Source: a bacterium
Lineage (GTDB): Bacteria > Krumholzibacteriota > Krumholzibacteriia > LZORAL124-64-63
DNA: 64,000 nt
Assembly (NCBI GenBank): GCA_016712675.1
Contig: JADJQR010000001.1
Coordinates: 2,790,001 to 2,854,000 of the forward strand
Reading direction: 5' to 3'
Shown here piece after piece: positions 9,640 through 19,280 of the stretch (position 1 is its first letter; each line of letters starts with the position of its first letter). A model generated the notes under the pieces. The model searched no databases and had not been told where the DNA came from. It saw only the letters and a list, made by a program, of their open reading frames with translations. The translations under genes and the position numbers were made by a program.

Positions 9640-11234
9640 TACTCCACCTCCATGAAACGCATGCCGCCGTCGCCATTCAACCGCAGTTCGCCCGAGACAA
9701 GTTTCGGCAATAGAGCGTCGCGCATGGTGGCAAGGGCGAGGGACTGTCGCTCGTTCTGCGCCCACTTCCCAAGTAACGGACCAGCAATACGCGCAAATGC
9801 GACAAGCACCTCGGTGCGCGGCACGACGATCTGTGTCGCTGCGACAACCTCCGGCCGCACTGCCGGATAAGCCCCGCCGTCGGCCAAGCGTGAGAGTGCC
9901 TCGATGTTCGCCGCAGACGTCGCCGCGCAGTAGACGAATTCCGTGCACTCGTCTTTCGTTGGCCGCAAAACCGCGAAGCCGGTGCTTCCCGTAAGGCCGT
10001 CTGCCGCGATCAATGCGTACGAACCGTTGCCGGGGCGCACCGTGCCAACAACACTGTCTCCGCGGCGGAGGACCCGTTGTGCTCGGCCCGGCGCGTCTTC
10101 TCGCGCATAGGTCGTGACAGACTCGATTCGCCCCCACTTCGTGTTTGAGAGATCTACGTAGTCAACCAGAATCGGGCGCGTCTCTTTCGACCAAGATTCA
10201 GGATTCAACACTGCAAGATCGGCAAGTGTGCCCGGCTCCCACCCTAACGGAATCTCCCCCACTTCCGATTCCTCGAAAGAATCTGGGAATAGATTGGCTA
10301 GCGACTTGGGAAGCCCGGTCTCGCGACCATCAGCATTGGCACGGACAGGGTCGAAATCCACAAACCACGACTTGAACAGCGCACGCGCCATCACATCCAG
10401 CGTGTCGTTCATCCGCCGGTTCAGATCGATCTTGTCGTCAATTGTGCCGAGGATGTGGGCAATGGCTCGCTGTTCTGAGAGGGGCGGAATCGGAACCAAC
10501 AAATGATCAAATGCTTCTGTCGGCACGCGTTGCCTGCCCGACGTGCCCGTCATTTGATTGATCGCAAAGCCCCTGACTCCCTCCCATTTTGTCAGATAGT
10601 ATGCGTAATCCGTTTCAGTGATTGCATCCCGCCCACGTATCACGATGAACTCAGTTGAGCCGTGAGCTACCGAATCTGAATCTGCGCAATATCGCGCAAT
10701 CTTTCCATTCTCTAAGCAGGGAGTGATTCGAGCCAATAGCGTGTCCCCGACCGCAAACCGCGATCCACCGCCATTGAAAGGGCGCCTTGTCGTAGCACAA
10801 GCGGACCGCGAACCTGCGCTCACCGCTTGCATGTCGACGAACGGGTATTCGCTGCCGCGCACAAGTCGTACTCGAGGATTTACCGTGACGGCTTCGCTGA
10901 ACGGCATGTCACGCCACTCAGACACCATACTCCTGCGCTCAAACAGAACCCTTCCTTCGCGCCGGATGTGGCCGAGAAGAGCTCGATCCTCGATTGCACG
11001 ATGCAGGAGCAAATCCACTCGCTGCGGAACCGGAAGTGCTTCCATCTTAGCCGCCAATTTGGCGTGATCCGTAAGCGTCAGCGACTCCCCATACAAGCAG
11101 ATGTCCACGTCGGATTCCGCCGTAAAGGTGCCCATGGCACGCGAGCCGAACAGCACTGCCCTGTCCACACCTGGATGGCTGGAGAGGATGTCCAGAATCG
11201 CCTGGCGATGTTCGTCCCGCAGCCCGTCGATCAC
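9639..11234 (-). CDS. hsdS: MNT nucleotidyltransferase fused to type I specificity subunit HsdS
   Basis: The 531-residue protein has two parts in one uninterrupted frame. Residues 1-100 are a minimal nucleotidyltransferase: LFGSRAMGTFTAESDVD is the GS-x10-D-x-D motif (Ser31, Asp42, Asp44), with a third acid at Asp74 in RVDLLL. Residues 103-531 are HsdS, with two target-recognition domains and the conserved helical repeats (VPIPPLSEQRAIAHILGTID, then LATMRDALLPKLVSGEL). HsdS sets the DNA sequence recognised by the M2S and R2M2S complexes. The start is GTG at 11234, overlapping the HEPN stop (GTGA). An internal ATG at 10928 could also yield HsdS alone (429 residues), but its AGGAG is only one base away. 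MNT and HEPN proteins normally form an antitoxin-toxin pair; fusion to HsdS is unusual. Confidence 0.85.
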   Translation of the reverse strand: MIDGLRDEHRQAILDILSSHPGVDRAVLFGSRAMGTFTAESDVDICLYGESLTLTDHAKLAAKMEALPVPQRVDLLLHRAIEDRALLGHIRREGRVLFERRSMVSEWRDMPFSEAVTVNPRVRLVRGSEYPFVDMQAVSAGSRSACATTRRPFNGGGSRFAVGDTLLARITPCLENGKIARYCADSDSVAHGSTEFIVIRGRDAITETDYAYYLTKWEGVRGFAINQMTGTSGRQRVPTEAFDHLLVPIPPLSEQRAIAHILGTIDDKIDLNRRMNDTLDVMARALFKSWFVDFDPVRANADGRETGLPKSLANLFPDSFEESEVGEIPLGWEPGTLADLAVLNPESWSKETRPILVDYVDLSNTKWGRIESVTTYAREDAPGRAQRVLRRGDSVVGTVRPGNGSYALIAADGLTGSTGFAVLRPTKDECTEFVYCAATSAANIEALSRLADGGAYPAVRPEVVAATQIVVPRTEVLVAFARIAGPLLGKWAQNERQSLALATMRDALLPKLVSGELRLNGDGGMRFMEVE

Positions 11235-11647
11235 GGTGCCGCCCGCTTCTCGTTCAGGGTCGCCAGAATTGTCTGCAACATCGGGGCATACTGGTCCCGA
11301 ATCAGGCTTTCCGCCTCCCGGGCGGTCTTCTCGTTGTAGGTGTGGCTCAAGAGATTGCGTTTATCCAGGGCATCAAGCGCCGTCTCTGCGGTGGCATCGT
11401 CGAGGTAGCCAGCCTCAAAGGCGCGGCGTAAAACATCTCGCGGGGTCTTCTCTTCGAAGCCCTCGTAGAAAAGCAGATCTTTCAGCGTCTTCCAGGCCAA
11501 CTCAAAGGAGAACTCGAAGATCTTCACCAGCCCGGCCCGTTCCAGATCGGAATAGTCCTCCTCTTCGCACGCTCCTTCGAGTTGCGCCATCGCCTTATTG
11601 AAGTTTGCGAGGCGCTGTTGCCAGCGGACCTCGTCAGCGTTGCTCAT
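11231..11647 (-). CDS. HEPN protein, HI0074-like nucleotidyltransferase partner
   Basis: This 138-residue all-helical protein matches the nucleotidyltransferase substrate-binding family (HI0074-like, a HEPN branch): FEFSFELAWKTLKDLL, then DALDKRNLLSHTYNE. The last segment is an exact R-x4-H-x-Y (Arg97, His102, Tyr104), the RNase signature of HEPN toxins. In characterised HEPN/MNT pairs the tyrosine of this motif is adenylylated by the partner nucleotidyltransferase, which silences the toxin. The partner domain is encoded immediately downstream, fused to HsdS and overlapping by four bases. ATG 11647 lies three bases after the hsdM stop. A toxin role is therefore well supported by motif and context, but a benign accessory role as seen for some HI0074-type proteins is possible. 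Confidence 0.85.
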   Translation of the reverse strand: MSNADEVRWQQRLANFNKAMAQLEGACEEEDYSDLERAGLVKIFEFSFELAWKTLKDLLFYEGFEEKTPRDVLRRAFEAGYLDDATAETALDALDKRNLLSHTYNEKTAREAESLIRDQYAPMLQTILATLNEKRAAP

Positions 11648-11650
11648 GGA

Positions 11651-13201
11651 CTAACCTCCAAATCCCAACTTCTCGAGGTTGGCACCGATGGCAGCATCCA
11701 GTTTCGCGGCCTCGGCCTGCTGCTCGCGAAGCGTTGCGGCGAGCCGCCTCATCTTATCTTCGAACGGCTCGGCGTCCGCCTCGGCCGCCTCAGCCCCAAC
11801 ATAGCGGCCTGGCGTCAGCACATGCCCGTGCTTGCGGATCTCCTCCAGCACGGTGGCCCTACAGAACCCGGGTACGTCGGCATATTCGCCCGCACCCTTC
11901 TCCCCTCGCCAGGCATGGTAAGTCCCGGCGATCAGCGCGACATCCTCGTCGCTCATCTCCCGATGCACTCGGTCCCTGAGCGTGCCCATCTTCCGAGCGT
12001 CAATGAACAGCGTCTCGCCTCCGCGCCGCCGGAACCTGCCGTTCAGCTTGTTCCGGGTCAGGAACCACAGGCACACGGGGATCTGGGTCGAGTAGAAGAG
12101 CTGCCCAGGCATCGCCACCATGCAGTCCACCAGGTCGGCCTCGACGATCGCCTTGCGGATCTCGCCCTCTCCCGACTGGTTCGACGACATCGATCCGTTG
12201 GCCAGCACGAACCCGGCCATCCCGGTCGGCGCCAGATGGTGGATGAAGTGCTGCACCCAGGCATAGTTGGCGTTGCTCGCTGGCGGCATGCCGAATGCCC
12301 AGCGCTTGTCGTCCTTGAGCAGCTCTCCCCGCCAGTCGCTGTCGTTGAACGGGGGATTGGCCAGCACGTAGTCGGCTTTCAGATCGGGATGGCAGTCGTT
12401 GTGGAAAGTGTCGCCGTGGCCGATCTGGGCGTCGATCCCACGGATCGCGAGGTTCATCTTGGCCAGCCGCCAGGTCGTGTAGTTGGACTCCTGCCCGTAG
12501 ATCGAGATATCCCCGATCTTGCCGCTGTGCGCCTCGATGAACTTCTCGCTGCTGACGAACATGCCGCCGGAGCCGCAGCAGGGGTCATAGACCCGGCCCT
12601 TGTATGGGGCGAGCATCTCGACGAGCACCCGGACCACATGGGACGGCGTGTAGAACTGGCCGCCCTTCTTCCCCTCGGCGCTGGCGAACTGCGCCAGGAA
12701 GTACTCGTAGACACGGCCGAGGGTGTCCTTGGCCCGGTCGGCCGGTGCGCCAAGCGCGATGTCGCTGACCAGATTGATCAGCTGGCCGAGCCGCGACTTG
12801 TCCAGGCCGGGGCGGGCGTAGTCCCTGGGCAGCACACCTTTAAGCGACGGGTTGTCGCGCTCGATCGCCAGCATGGCGTCGTCCACCAGCTTGCCGATGG
12901 TCGGCTGCGGGGCGTTGGCCTTCAGGTGAGCCCAGCGGGCCTCCTTCGGCACCCAGAAGATGCTTACGGCGCGGTATTCGTCGGGGTCTTCCGGGTTGGC
13001 TCCGGCGGTCTTCTGGTCCAGCAGCTCGGCGCGTTTGGCCTCAAAGGCGTCCGAGATGTACTTCAGGAAGATCAAGCCCAGAACGACGTGCTTGTACTCG
13101 GCGGCGTCCATGTTGTTGCGCAGGGCGTCGGCGGCCTGCCAGAGCTTGGCCTCGAAGCCGAGGTTGGCGGTCGTAGCGTTGGCGGACGGGCGTCTGGCCA
13201 T
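11651..13201 (-). CDS. hsdM: type I restriction-modification N6-adenine methyltransferase
   Basis: The 516-residue protein is HsdM, which with HsdS methylates adenine in the recognition site. It has the HsdM N-terminal helical domain ([20 protein letters not shown]) and the N6 methyltransferase core with [15 protein letters not shown], motif [12 protein letters not shown] (AdoMet binding) and motif [13 protein letters not shown]. Length is typical. It is the first gene of the restriction operon, preceded by 312 bases with no gene, and only three bases separate its stop from the HEPN start. No frame damage is visible, so modification capacity seems intact even where hsdR is broken as assembled. 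Confidence 0.96.
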   Translation of the reverse strand: MARRPSANATTANLGFEAKLWQAADALRNNMDAAEYKHVVLGLIFLKYISDAFEAKRAELLDQKTAGANPEDPDEYRAVSIFWVPKEARWAHLKANAPQPTIGKLVDDAMLAIERDNPSLKGVLPRDYARPGLDKSRLGQLINLVSDIALGAPADRAKDTLGRVYEYFLAQFASAEGKKGGQFYTPSHVVRVLVEMLAPYKGRVYDPCCGSGGMFVSSEKFIEAHSGKIGDISIYGQESNYTTWRLAKMNLAIRGIDAQIGHGDTFHNDCHPDLKADYVLANPPFNDSDWRGELLKDDKRWAFGMPPASNANYAWVQHFIHHLAPTGMAGFVLANGSMSSNQSGEGEIRKAIVEADLVDCMVAMPGQLFYSTQIPVCLWFLTRNKLNGRFRRRGGETLFIDARKMGTLRDRVHREMSDEDVALIAGTYHAWRGEKGAGEYADVPGFCRATVLEEIRKHGHVLTPGRYVGAEAAEADAEPFEDKMRRLAATLREQQAEAAKLDAAIGANLEKLGFGG

Positions 13202-13513
13202 GGGGTCCTCTTGAGGCTAAGTCATTGCGGGACAGCGATATTTGACCGCAAGCGCTGGGCGCAGTTGCAATTGTACACCGGCCACGCCATGAACGGAACC
13301 ACCAACGGAAATATTGATGCGGCCGGCGCACCAATTGGCGCTACCGGATCCTTCCGCGTCCGACATCCACGAAGAGGCTCCCCGTGGTACTTATCGCCAT
13401 GCGCTCATGTGGGCAGAAGAATTGCCCGGATAAGGCGGTAGCGATCGGGGCCACAGCTTTCCGTCAGGTCGACCGGCCAGCCCATCGACGGGCCCGACCC
13501 CCACGGACGGCGC
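13202..13513. other. intergenic region before hsdM
   Basis: No gene is supported here. The stretch separates the stop of the primase-helicase gene from the hsdM start and should hold the promoter of the restriction operon. No convincing -35/-10 pair or strong dyad was found by eye. Confidence 0.4.
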
Positions 13514-15955
13514 CTACCGGATCCCCAGCTCCCCCTCCGCGGCGTAGCCCATCGCCCGATACCCCTTCATCCGCCGCTCGAACATCCGCGCCAGCATGGG
13601 CACGTGCCGATCGACGTAATCGTAGATCCTCACCTCGATCTTCCCGAGGCTCTGCCGGTGCAAACGGCCGGCGTACTGCACCAGCGTCCCCTTCCACGAC
13701 ACCGGCAGGGCAAGGAACAGGGTGTCGAGCCGCGCGTCGTCGAACCCTTCGCCGAGGAACCGCCCAGTCGCCAGCAGCAGCCGTTCCTCGCCGGCGGGGA
13801 TGCTCGCCAGTTGCTCGGAGACCTCGCGACGTTGCTTGGCGCCCATGCCGCCTCGCAGGACGACCAGGTGACGCACACGATCCTGCATTCGCTCGGCGAG
13901 GTGCTCGAGGTGATCGCGCCGTTCAGTGAGCAGGACCGGCGAACGTCCCTCGGCCAGCGCTTGGGCGACATCGTCGAGGATGATGTCGTTGCGCGACCGG
14001 TCGGCCGCCAGCGCGCCGTAGAGTTCCTGGATTCCCGGCGCCGTAGCCTCTGCCAACTGGAACGACGTCTCCCGGACCACGAGACAATGTTCGAACACGT
14101 GCTCCGCCGCCGTACTCCTGGGATCGATCGCGAATCGCACCGGACCGAGCTGAAATTCGAGGATCGGCTGGTGGCCGTCGCGCCGCTGGGGCGTCGCCGT
14201 CAAGCCGGTCACATACCGCGCTCTCACTTCCTGCATGACCCGCTCGAACGAGACAGCCGGCACATGATGGCACTCGTCCACAACGACGTGCCCGTACTCG
14301 GAAACCAGATCGGCGATATCCTCCCGACGCACAAGGCTCTGCAGCATCGCCACATCCAGACGCCCATTCGGCACGAACTTGGCGCCGCCGATCTGCCCGA
14401 TGTCGCCGGCCTTCAGGTCCAGGAACAGAGCGAGTTGCGCCCGCCACTGATCGAGGAGCGGCGTCCGGTGTACGAGCACCAACGTATTGCGTGCCCGCTT
14501 CGCGATGACAGCGATGCCCACCACGGTCTTCCCGATCCCCGGCGGCGCGACGAAGACGCCCATTTCGTGGGCCAGCAGGGCGGCGGCAGCCTGGTTCTGG
14601 GCCTCGGTCAGTTGCCCCCCAAACTCGACCTCGAGAGAATCGCCGTCGGCGCGCAGGTCTTCCTGCACGAGCTTTACACTGTACTCGGCGAGCAGGCCTT
14701 CCAGCGCTGCCAGGCAACCACGGGGCAGCGCTACGTGCTGGGAAAGGTCTTCGGCACAGTTGATGACCCTGGGCGTGAGCGCCGTCGACATCCGCAACGC
14801 TTGCTTCTTGAAGAATTCCGGGTTCTGGAAGGCAGCCAGGCGCTTGATCTGGTTGATCAGCGCAGGCGGCAGACCTTTCTTGGCCACGAAGACGCGCTGG
14901 GCGACGACTACCTCGACCTCGTCCGGCAGCGGCCCGACGTCGCGCACCATTGAGTGCGAACGCTGACTCGGGCGCAGCCAAGGCTCATCAACGTCATCGA
15001 CATCAACAATGCGCAGTCCGACAACCCGTCCGCCGGCGGACGCGTCCCGGACGATCTCCTCGACCCTCTGCGCCGAGAGACGTTCCACGGTCGCCAGGCG
15101 GCCCCACTGGTCGGGATACGGGACGAAACCGTCATCCACAAAGACCGTGTTCCCGGATTGCCGCGCCTCGTATTGCAGGGGGAGCGCAATCAGGTTGCCG
15201 AATCCGCCGCGCGGCAGCGTGTCCTGGTTCGGAAACAGTCGATCGTACGAGCGCATGGACAACTCATGGCGCCGCTCCATGGTCTCGGTGATGAGATGGC
15301 AGCCCAAACGGCGTGCCGTCACCGACGCCACAGGCTCCGCGAAGAAGAACCAGACGTGAGCCCCGTCCCCCGACCGCGACCGTTCAACCGTGGGTTCGAG
15401 ACCGAAGCGGCGGCTCGTCTCGACGAACGCTGCCACGTCGTCCCGCCAGCCTTCACCGTCGAAGTCGGCAGCCAGAAAACGGCACGTCTCGTCGCGGAGC
15501 AGTGGGTACACCCCCATGACCAACCGGCCACGCAGATGTTCCGTCACGACCTCGTCGGTCACGGGAACGAACGCCTGAGAGGGACATTCCCCGCACTTCA
15601 CTTGCGGTTTTTCGCAAACGCCGCGGACCCACTCGTTGCGGCAGGCCGGCGCGTACCCCTTCCGGCCGGTCTTCGGATTCTGCCAGTATTTCGCAAAAAC
15701 GTCGTCGCGGCCGGCGAAGAGTGAGCGGAAGAGGGCGACCTTCTCGGCGGGGGAACGCGGTGCAGGTTCGGCTGGGACCGGCTCGCTGGCACGATCGGCT
15801 GCCTCGACGGCCGCCAGTTCGGCTCGTAGCTCGCGGAGGCGGGCCGCGACGCTGGCCTGATCGTCGGCCAACTCGGCCAGGCGGGCTTCGGCGCCGGCGA
15901 TCCCATCGCGCAGCGATTTCAGCAGGTCGGACGGGCGGCGCGACGGACCGGTCAC
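13514..15955 (-). CDS. TOTE-like primase-helicase
   Basis: The 813-residue protein starts at GTG 15955 behind AGGAGG. Residues 10-55 form a coiled coil. A probable zinc knuckle has Cys105, Cys114, Cys121 and Cys124. An archaeo-eukaryotic primase domain follows, with FLAADFDGEGW (Asp164, Asp166), SGDGAHVWFFF (195-205) and GFGNLIALPLQ (251-261), as in the primase of TOTE conflict systems. Residues about 445-800 are a superfamily 2 helicase: APPGIGKT (470-477), VVVDECHH (557-564), GLTATPQRRDG and a motif VI-like QYAGRLHRQ. Such fusions are thought to act on foreign nucleic acid. It lies between AbiE and the type I RM operon with no other TOTE component recognised, so it may act alone or with the neighbours. 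Confidence 0.8.
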   Translation of the reverse strand: MTGPSRRPSDLLKSLRDGIAGAEARLAELADDQASVAARLRELRAELAAVEAADRASEPVPAEPAPRSPAEKVALFRSLFAGRDDVFAKYWQNPKTGRKGYAPACRNEWVRGVCEKPQVKCGECPSQAFVPVTDEVVTEHLRGRLVMGVYPLLRDETCRFLAADFDGEGWRDDVAAFVETSRRFGLEPTVERSRSGDGAHVWFFFAEPVASVTARRLGCHLITETMERRHELSMRSYDRLFPNQDTLPRGGFGNLIALPLQYEARQSGNTVFVDDGFVPYPDQWGRLATVERLSAQRVEEIVRDASAGGRVVGLRIVDVDDVDEPWLRPSQRSHSMVRDVGPLPDEVEVVVAQRVFVAKKGLPPALINQIKRLAAFQNPEFFKKQALRMSTALTPRVINCAEDLSQHVALPRGCLAALEGLLAEYSVKLVQEDLRADGDSLEVEFGGQLTEAQNQAAAALLAHEMGVFVAPPGIGKTVVGIAVIAKRARNTLVLVHRTPLLDQWRAQLALFLDLKAGDIGQIGGAKFVPNGRLDVAMLQSLVRREDIADLVSEYGHVVVDECHHVPAVSFERVMQEVRARYVTGLTATPQRRDGHQPILEFQLGPVRFAIDPRSTAAEHVFEHCLVVRETSFQLAEATAPGIQELYGALAADRSRNDIILDDVAQALAEGRSPVLLTERRDHLEHLAERMQDRVRHLVVLRGGMGAKQRREVSEQLASIPAGEERLLLATGRFLGEGFDDARLDTLFLALPVSWKGTLVQYAGRLHRQSLGKIEVRIYDYVDRHVPMLARMFERRMKGYRAMGYAAEGELGIR

Positions 15956-16019
15956 GAGAAAATCTCCTCCTGATCCGGCCCCCAGGCGCTGGGTGCAGAT
16001 TCCGCCTCGCCCGGAGACC

Positions 16020-16068
16020 TGTGTCCGAATAGCGAACGAACAAGTTCAACAGTCGCTATTCCGACACA
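16020..16068. repeat. 16-bp inverted repeat with inner dyad
   Basis: Arms TGTGTCCGAATAGCGA (16020-16035) and TCGCTATTCCGACACA (16053-16068) pair with one mismatch. The 17-base spacer itself holds the dyad GAACAAGTTC (16038-16047). It lies upstream of the primase-helicase start and just after the AbiEii gene. It could be a terminator for abiE, an operator for the helicase gene, or the mark of a mobile or recombination site. There is no T tract. Confidence 0.5.
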
Positions 16069-16097
16069 GGCCAATTTGACCTTTCCAGACGCCTGCG

Positions 16098-17082
16098 TCA
16101 TTCCTGCTCCGGAGGTTTTTCAGCGGCGTTCCGATCTCCGCGTCGCAACGGTCTGGGCTTCCGAGCATTCAAGACCTTCCACTGGAGGGGCGGCCACTTA
16201 CCCAGCCGATCACGCATTTCCGCGTCCTCAGGGACGAGGAGGTCCAAACGCAGATCCCCAACCTGCAGGCGGTCGACGAACTCCCGTTCGGAGTCGTCTA
16301 GTACAACCAGCGGCGCGACAGCCATCCATGCCGATTCGATGAGATCGCTCCGGTCGACCTTCGTCTGACCGCCGAGCATCGGCACGAGCTCCGCCTCGAT
16401 GTCGATGGCACGAACCCGCTCCATCCGTTCCCGACCGTACGAGTGAAGAGGATGATCGAGGGTCCCCGTGAAGGCGACCACGAACTTCTTGAAGGACGGG
16501 CTGGACCAGAATGGCGCTCCTGCCTGTGGCAGGCGGATCATGTCGAACAGGTCGCGCGGCTTGCACCGGTCCAGCAAGGCGCAGATCTTCCCGGCGGCGA
16601 TCTCCGGCAGACCACAAAGCTGAACCTCGGGGCGACTCAGATCCCCAGGTTGCCACATCGCCGCCGTCCGCAGGGGGGCCAGTGGGAGGCGTTGCAGAAA
16701 GTTCAGGTCGATCTCGATGCGATCGGGCGAACCGTTCACGTTGACGTAGTTGAGGAAGACCTTCCGACCCGCAATCTCATCGCTGGATCGCTGAATCGCG
16801 TATTTCAGCTCGCGGGCGATCGTCTCGACGGCTCGTTCCACGTCGGGGCGCGCGCGGATCATCGCCTCCCGTTCCAGGGCGCCGATGTAGTTGAAGTCCA
16901 GATCCACGGACAATCGAGGCGGGGGGCCGCTGAACAGGTTGAGTGCGGTCCCACCTTTGAGGGCCAAGACGCGCGAGAGCAGCGGATGCCGCGCTACCGC
17001 GGCCGCGACCTCGCCGAGGCGGATGACCTTCTCAAGCGGTCCGGATGGAAAGTCGCTCTCCGTGGACAGAGTGCTGATCCGA

Positions 17083-17093
<11 letters not shown>
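16098..17093 (-). CDS. abiEii: AbiEii-type nucleotidyltransferase toxin
   Basis: The protein is read from ATG 17093 (331 residues). LALKGGTALNLF (44-54) and RLSVDLDFN (60-68) are the first two nucleotidyltransferase motifs of the AbiEii/DUF1814 family, toxins of type IV toxin-antitoxin systems that modify tRNA or otherwise halt growth after phage infection. A later KICALLDRCKPRDLFDM segment matches the family's K...DxxD region. The C-terminal 100 residues are poorly conserved and end in a basic tail. The gene overlaps the end of abiEi by 11 bases, the usual tight arrangement. The reading frame is open upstream to 17282 but that part translates a CAN trinucleotide tract into poly-leucine and is not expected to be protein. 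Confidence 0.88.
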
Positions 17094-17997
<904 letters not shown>

Positions 17998-18133
17998 AGT
18001 TTTTTTATCGGTTTCCTTTCCCGACAACAACTACGGCAGCGGCGTCGTTCTTGTTGCGCGCGTAAAGCGATAAGATTTCTATCATTTTCTGGACCTAATA
18101 GCAACAACAATCACGCGGACTCGGATAGTCCGG

Positions 18134-18517
18134 CCCAATGCGGAGTTGGAGATCGACAATTGAGGGGGCTCAGGCCATCTTTCGCGGGATACGGCCTCAC
18201 GACGGCCTGGCGGTTTCGCGCGCCGAGTTCGAGGCGAACCTGGCAGCAAAGCTCGGGACTGCCGCCTTACGGGAGGACGTCCGGCCCCTCGTCTCGGCCG
18301 ACATCACCTACGATCCGGCGGCCGCGGCGGAACTGGTTCACGACGAATTGATCTCGAAGTTGCCCGGGGAACCGTGGAAGGGGCTGGATCGATGATGGAC
18401 GCACCGGCCCCGCTGGCCACCCCCGCGAGCACCATGGTCGCCCCCTGGCCCGTAAGGGCCAACGGAATGACCTCGATTTCGCGCCGGCGATTTCTCTGTT
18501 GGACTTCGCAGAGGGTC
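18134..18517. repeat. dispersed repeat, copy 1 (abiE-derived)
   Basis: This stretch matches 45941-46227. Shared blocks include GGAGTTGGAGATCGACA, GGGGCTCAGGCCATCTTTC, a block from about 18317 to 18395, and the non-coding tail that runs to GGACTTCGCAG. It carries the last codons of an abiEi-like gene fused to the 3' end of an abiEii-like gene. Copy 2 has a further internal deletion. Confidence 0.75.
18138..18395 (+). pseudogene. abiEii 3' remnant
   Basis: The open frame of 85 codons reads EGAQAIFRGIRPHDG, then FEANLAAKLGT, REDVRPLV, YDPAAAAELVHDELISKLPG, which looks like the C-terminal end of an AbiEii/DUF1814 nucleotidyltransferase. The catalytic N-terminal two thirds are missing. Immediately before it, in another frame, ELEID plus a stop looks like the end of an AbiEi antitoxin, so an internal deletion fused the two 3' ends. 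It is on the opposite strand to the intact abiE pair and is a divergent, separate copy. Confidence 0.6.
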
Positions 18518-18539
18518 GCGTCCACCTAATACGCTGCAC

Positions 18540-19266
18540 CGGATGGACGCAAAACTGGACGTAAGAAGTTCAGTTCTGCATACGGATCAGCGGCCGCGGG
18601 CTCCGTCCACGTTTCGATCCCCGAGACTTACCGCGACTACCTCGCCAAGCACGGCACCCGCTCCAAGATCGAGTTCACGGTGCTGTTGTCATTGCCCCTC
18701 TAAAAGGTCGAGCACACCTCCCGGCTCTGGCGCGACCTCAGGGCTGTTAACCACTCCCTCATGACTTGGCACACAAGGACTGTCAGCGATCGACGTTGTG
18801 GATCGCTTTCTAGGCAAAGTGCTCGTCAAATTGTCTTGCCTCACATCCGTGCTCAACGAGGTGCAGTCCGCAGTTTCCCTCTCATCGCGGGTGGACTGCT
18901 TTTCGGGCACGACCAGCCTCGTCGGCACCGAACCTCGCGAGTGGCACCAGCCGGGACATTGACGGTTCTGGAAACGTCGTGCTGAAGAGGTGCGTCCACG
19001 TCACGGTGGACTTTGGGGCCGGCCCGCTGGCCCGAGGACCCGGACCTCCGCGCGACGGTGACCGCGGCCGAGCCGGTGAGCTGCTGCGGAGCCCAGTCGA
19101 GATGCCGGGGAGGCTAACGTGGTCTGGGCGGGCCCGCACGGAAACCACACTTAACCGATCTGTTTTTTACCCGGTCGCTGACTTCCATGTGATATGCTCG
19201 CAGCCTAGGCCCGCCGCAGCGGGAGCGGCGGCGATCGCTGCACCCCGGCGGGTGACCCAACCCGAT
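18540..19266. other. gene-poor stretch with unidentified coding relics
   Basis: No intact gene is supported. Two plus-strand peptides look gene-like by composition. One is within about 18533-18703 (VSIPETYRDYLAKHGT, then IEFTVLLSLPL and a stop). The other is within about 18780-18962 (AIDVVDRFLGKVLVKL, ending REWHQPGH). Neither could be assigned. They are probably decayed genes between the defence island and the exported-protein cluster. Confidence 0.3.
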
Positions 19267-19280
19267 GGAGGTGTGCAGCC

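Noticed and set aside
13604-14953. Long plus-strand open frame (449 codons) opposite the primase-helicase gene
   Set aside because: It is the antisense shadow of a gene with clear helicase motifs. Long antisense frames are expected at this GC content, and the translation matches nothing.
17998-18030. Upstream TTG start for abiEi
   Set aside because: ATG 17997 is closer to a GAAAGGAAA ribosome site and matches the usual length. The extension adds only charged residues.
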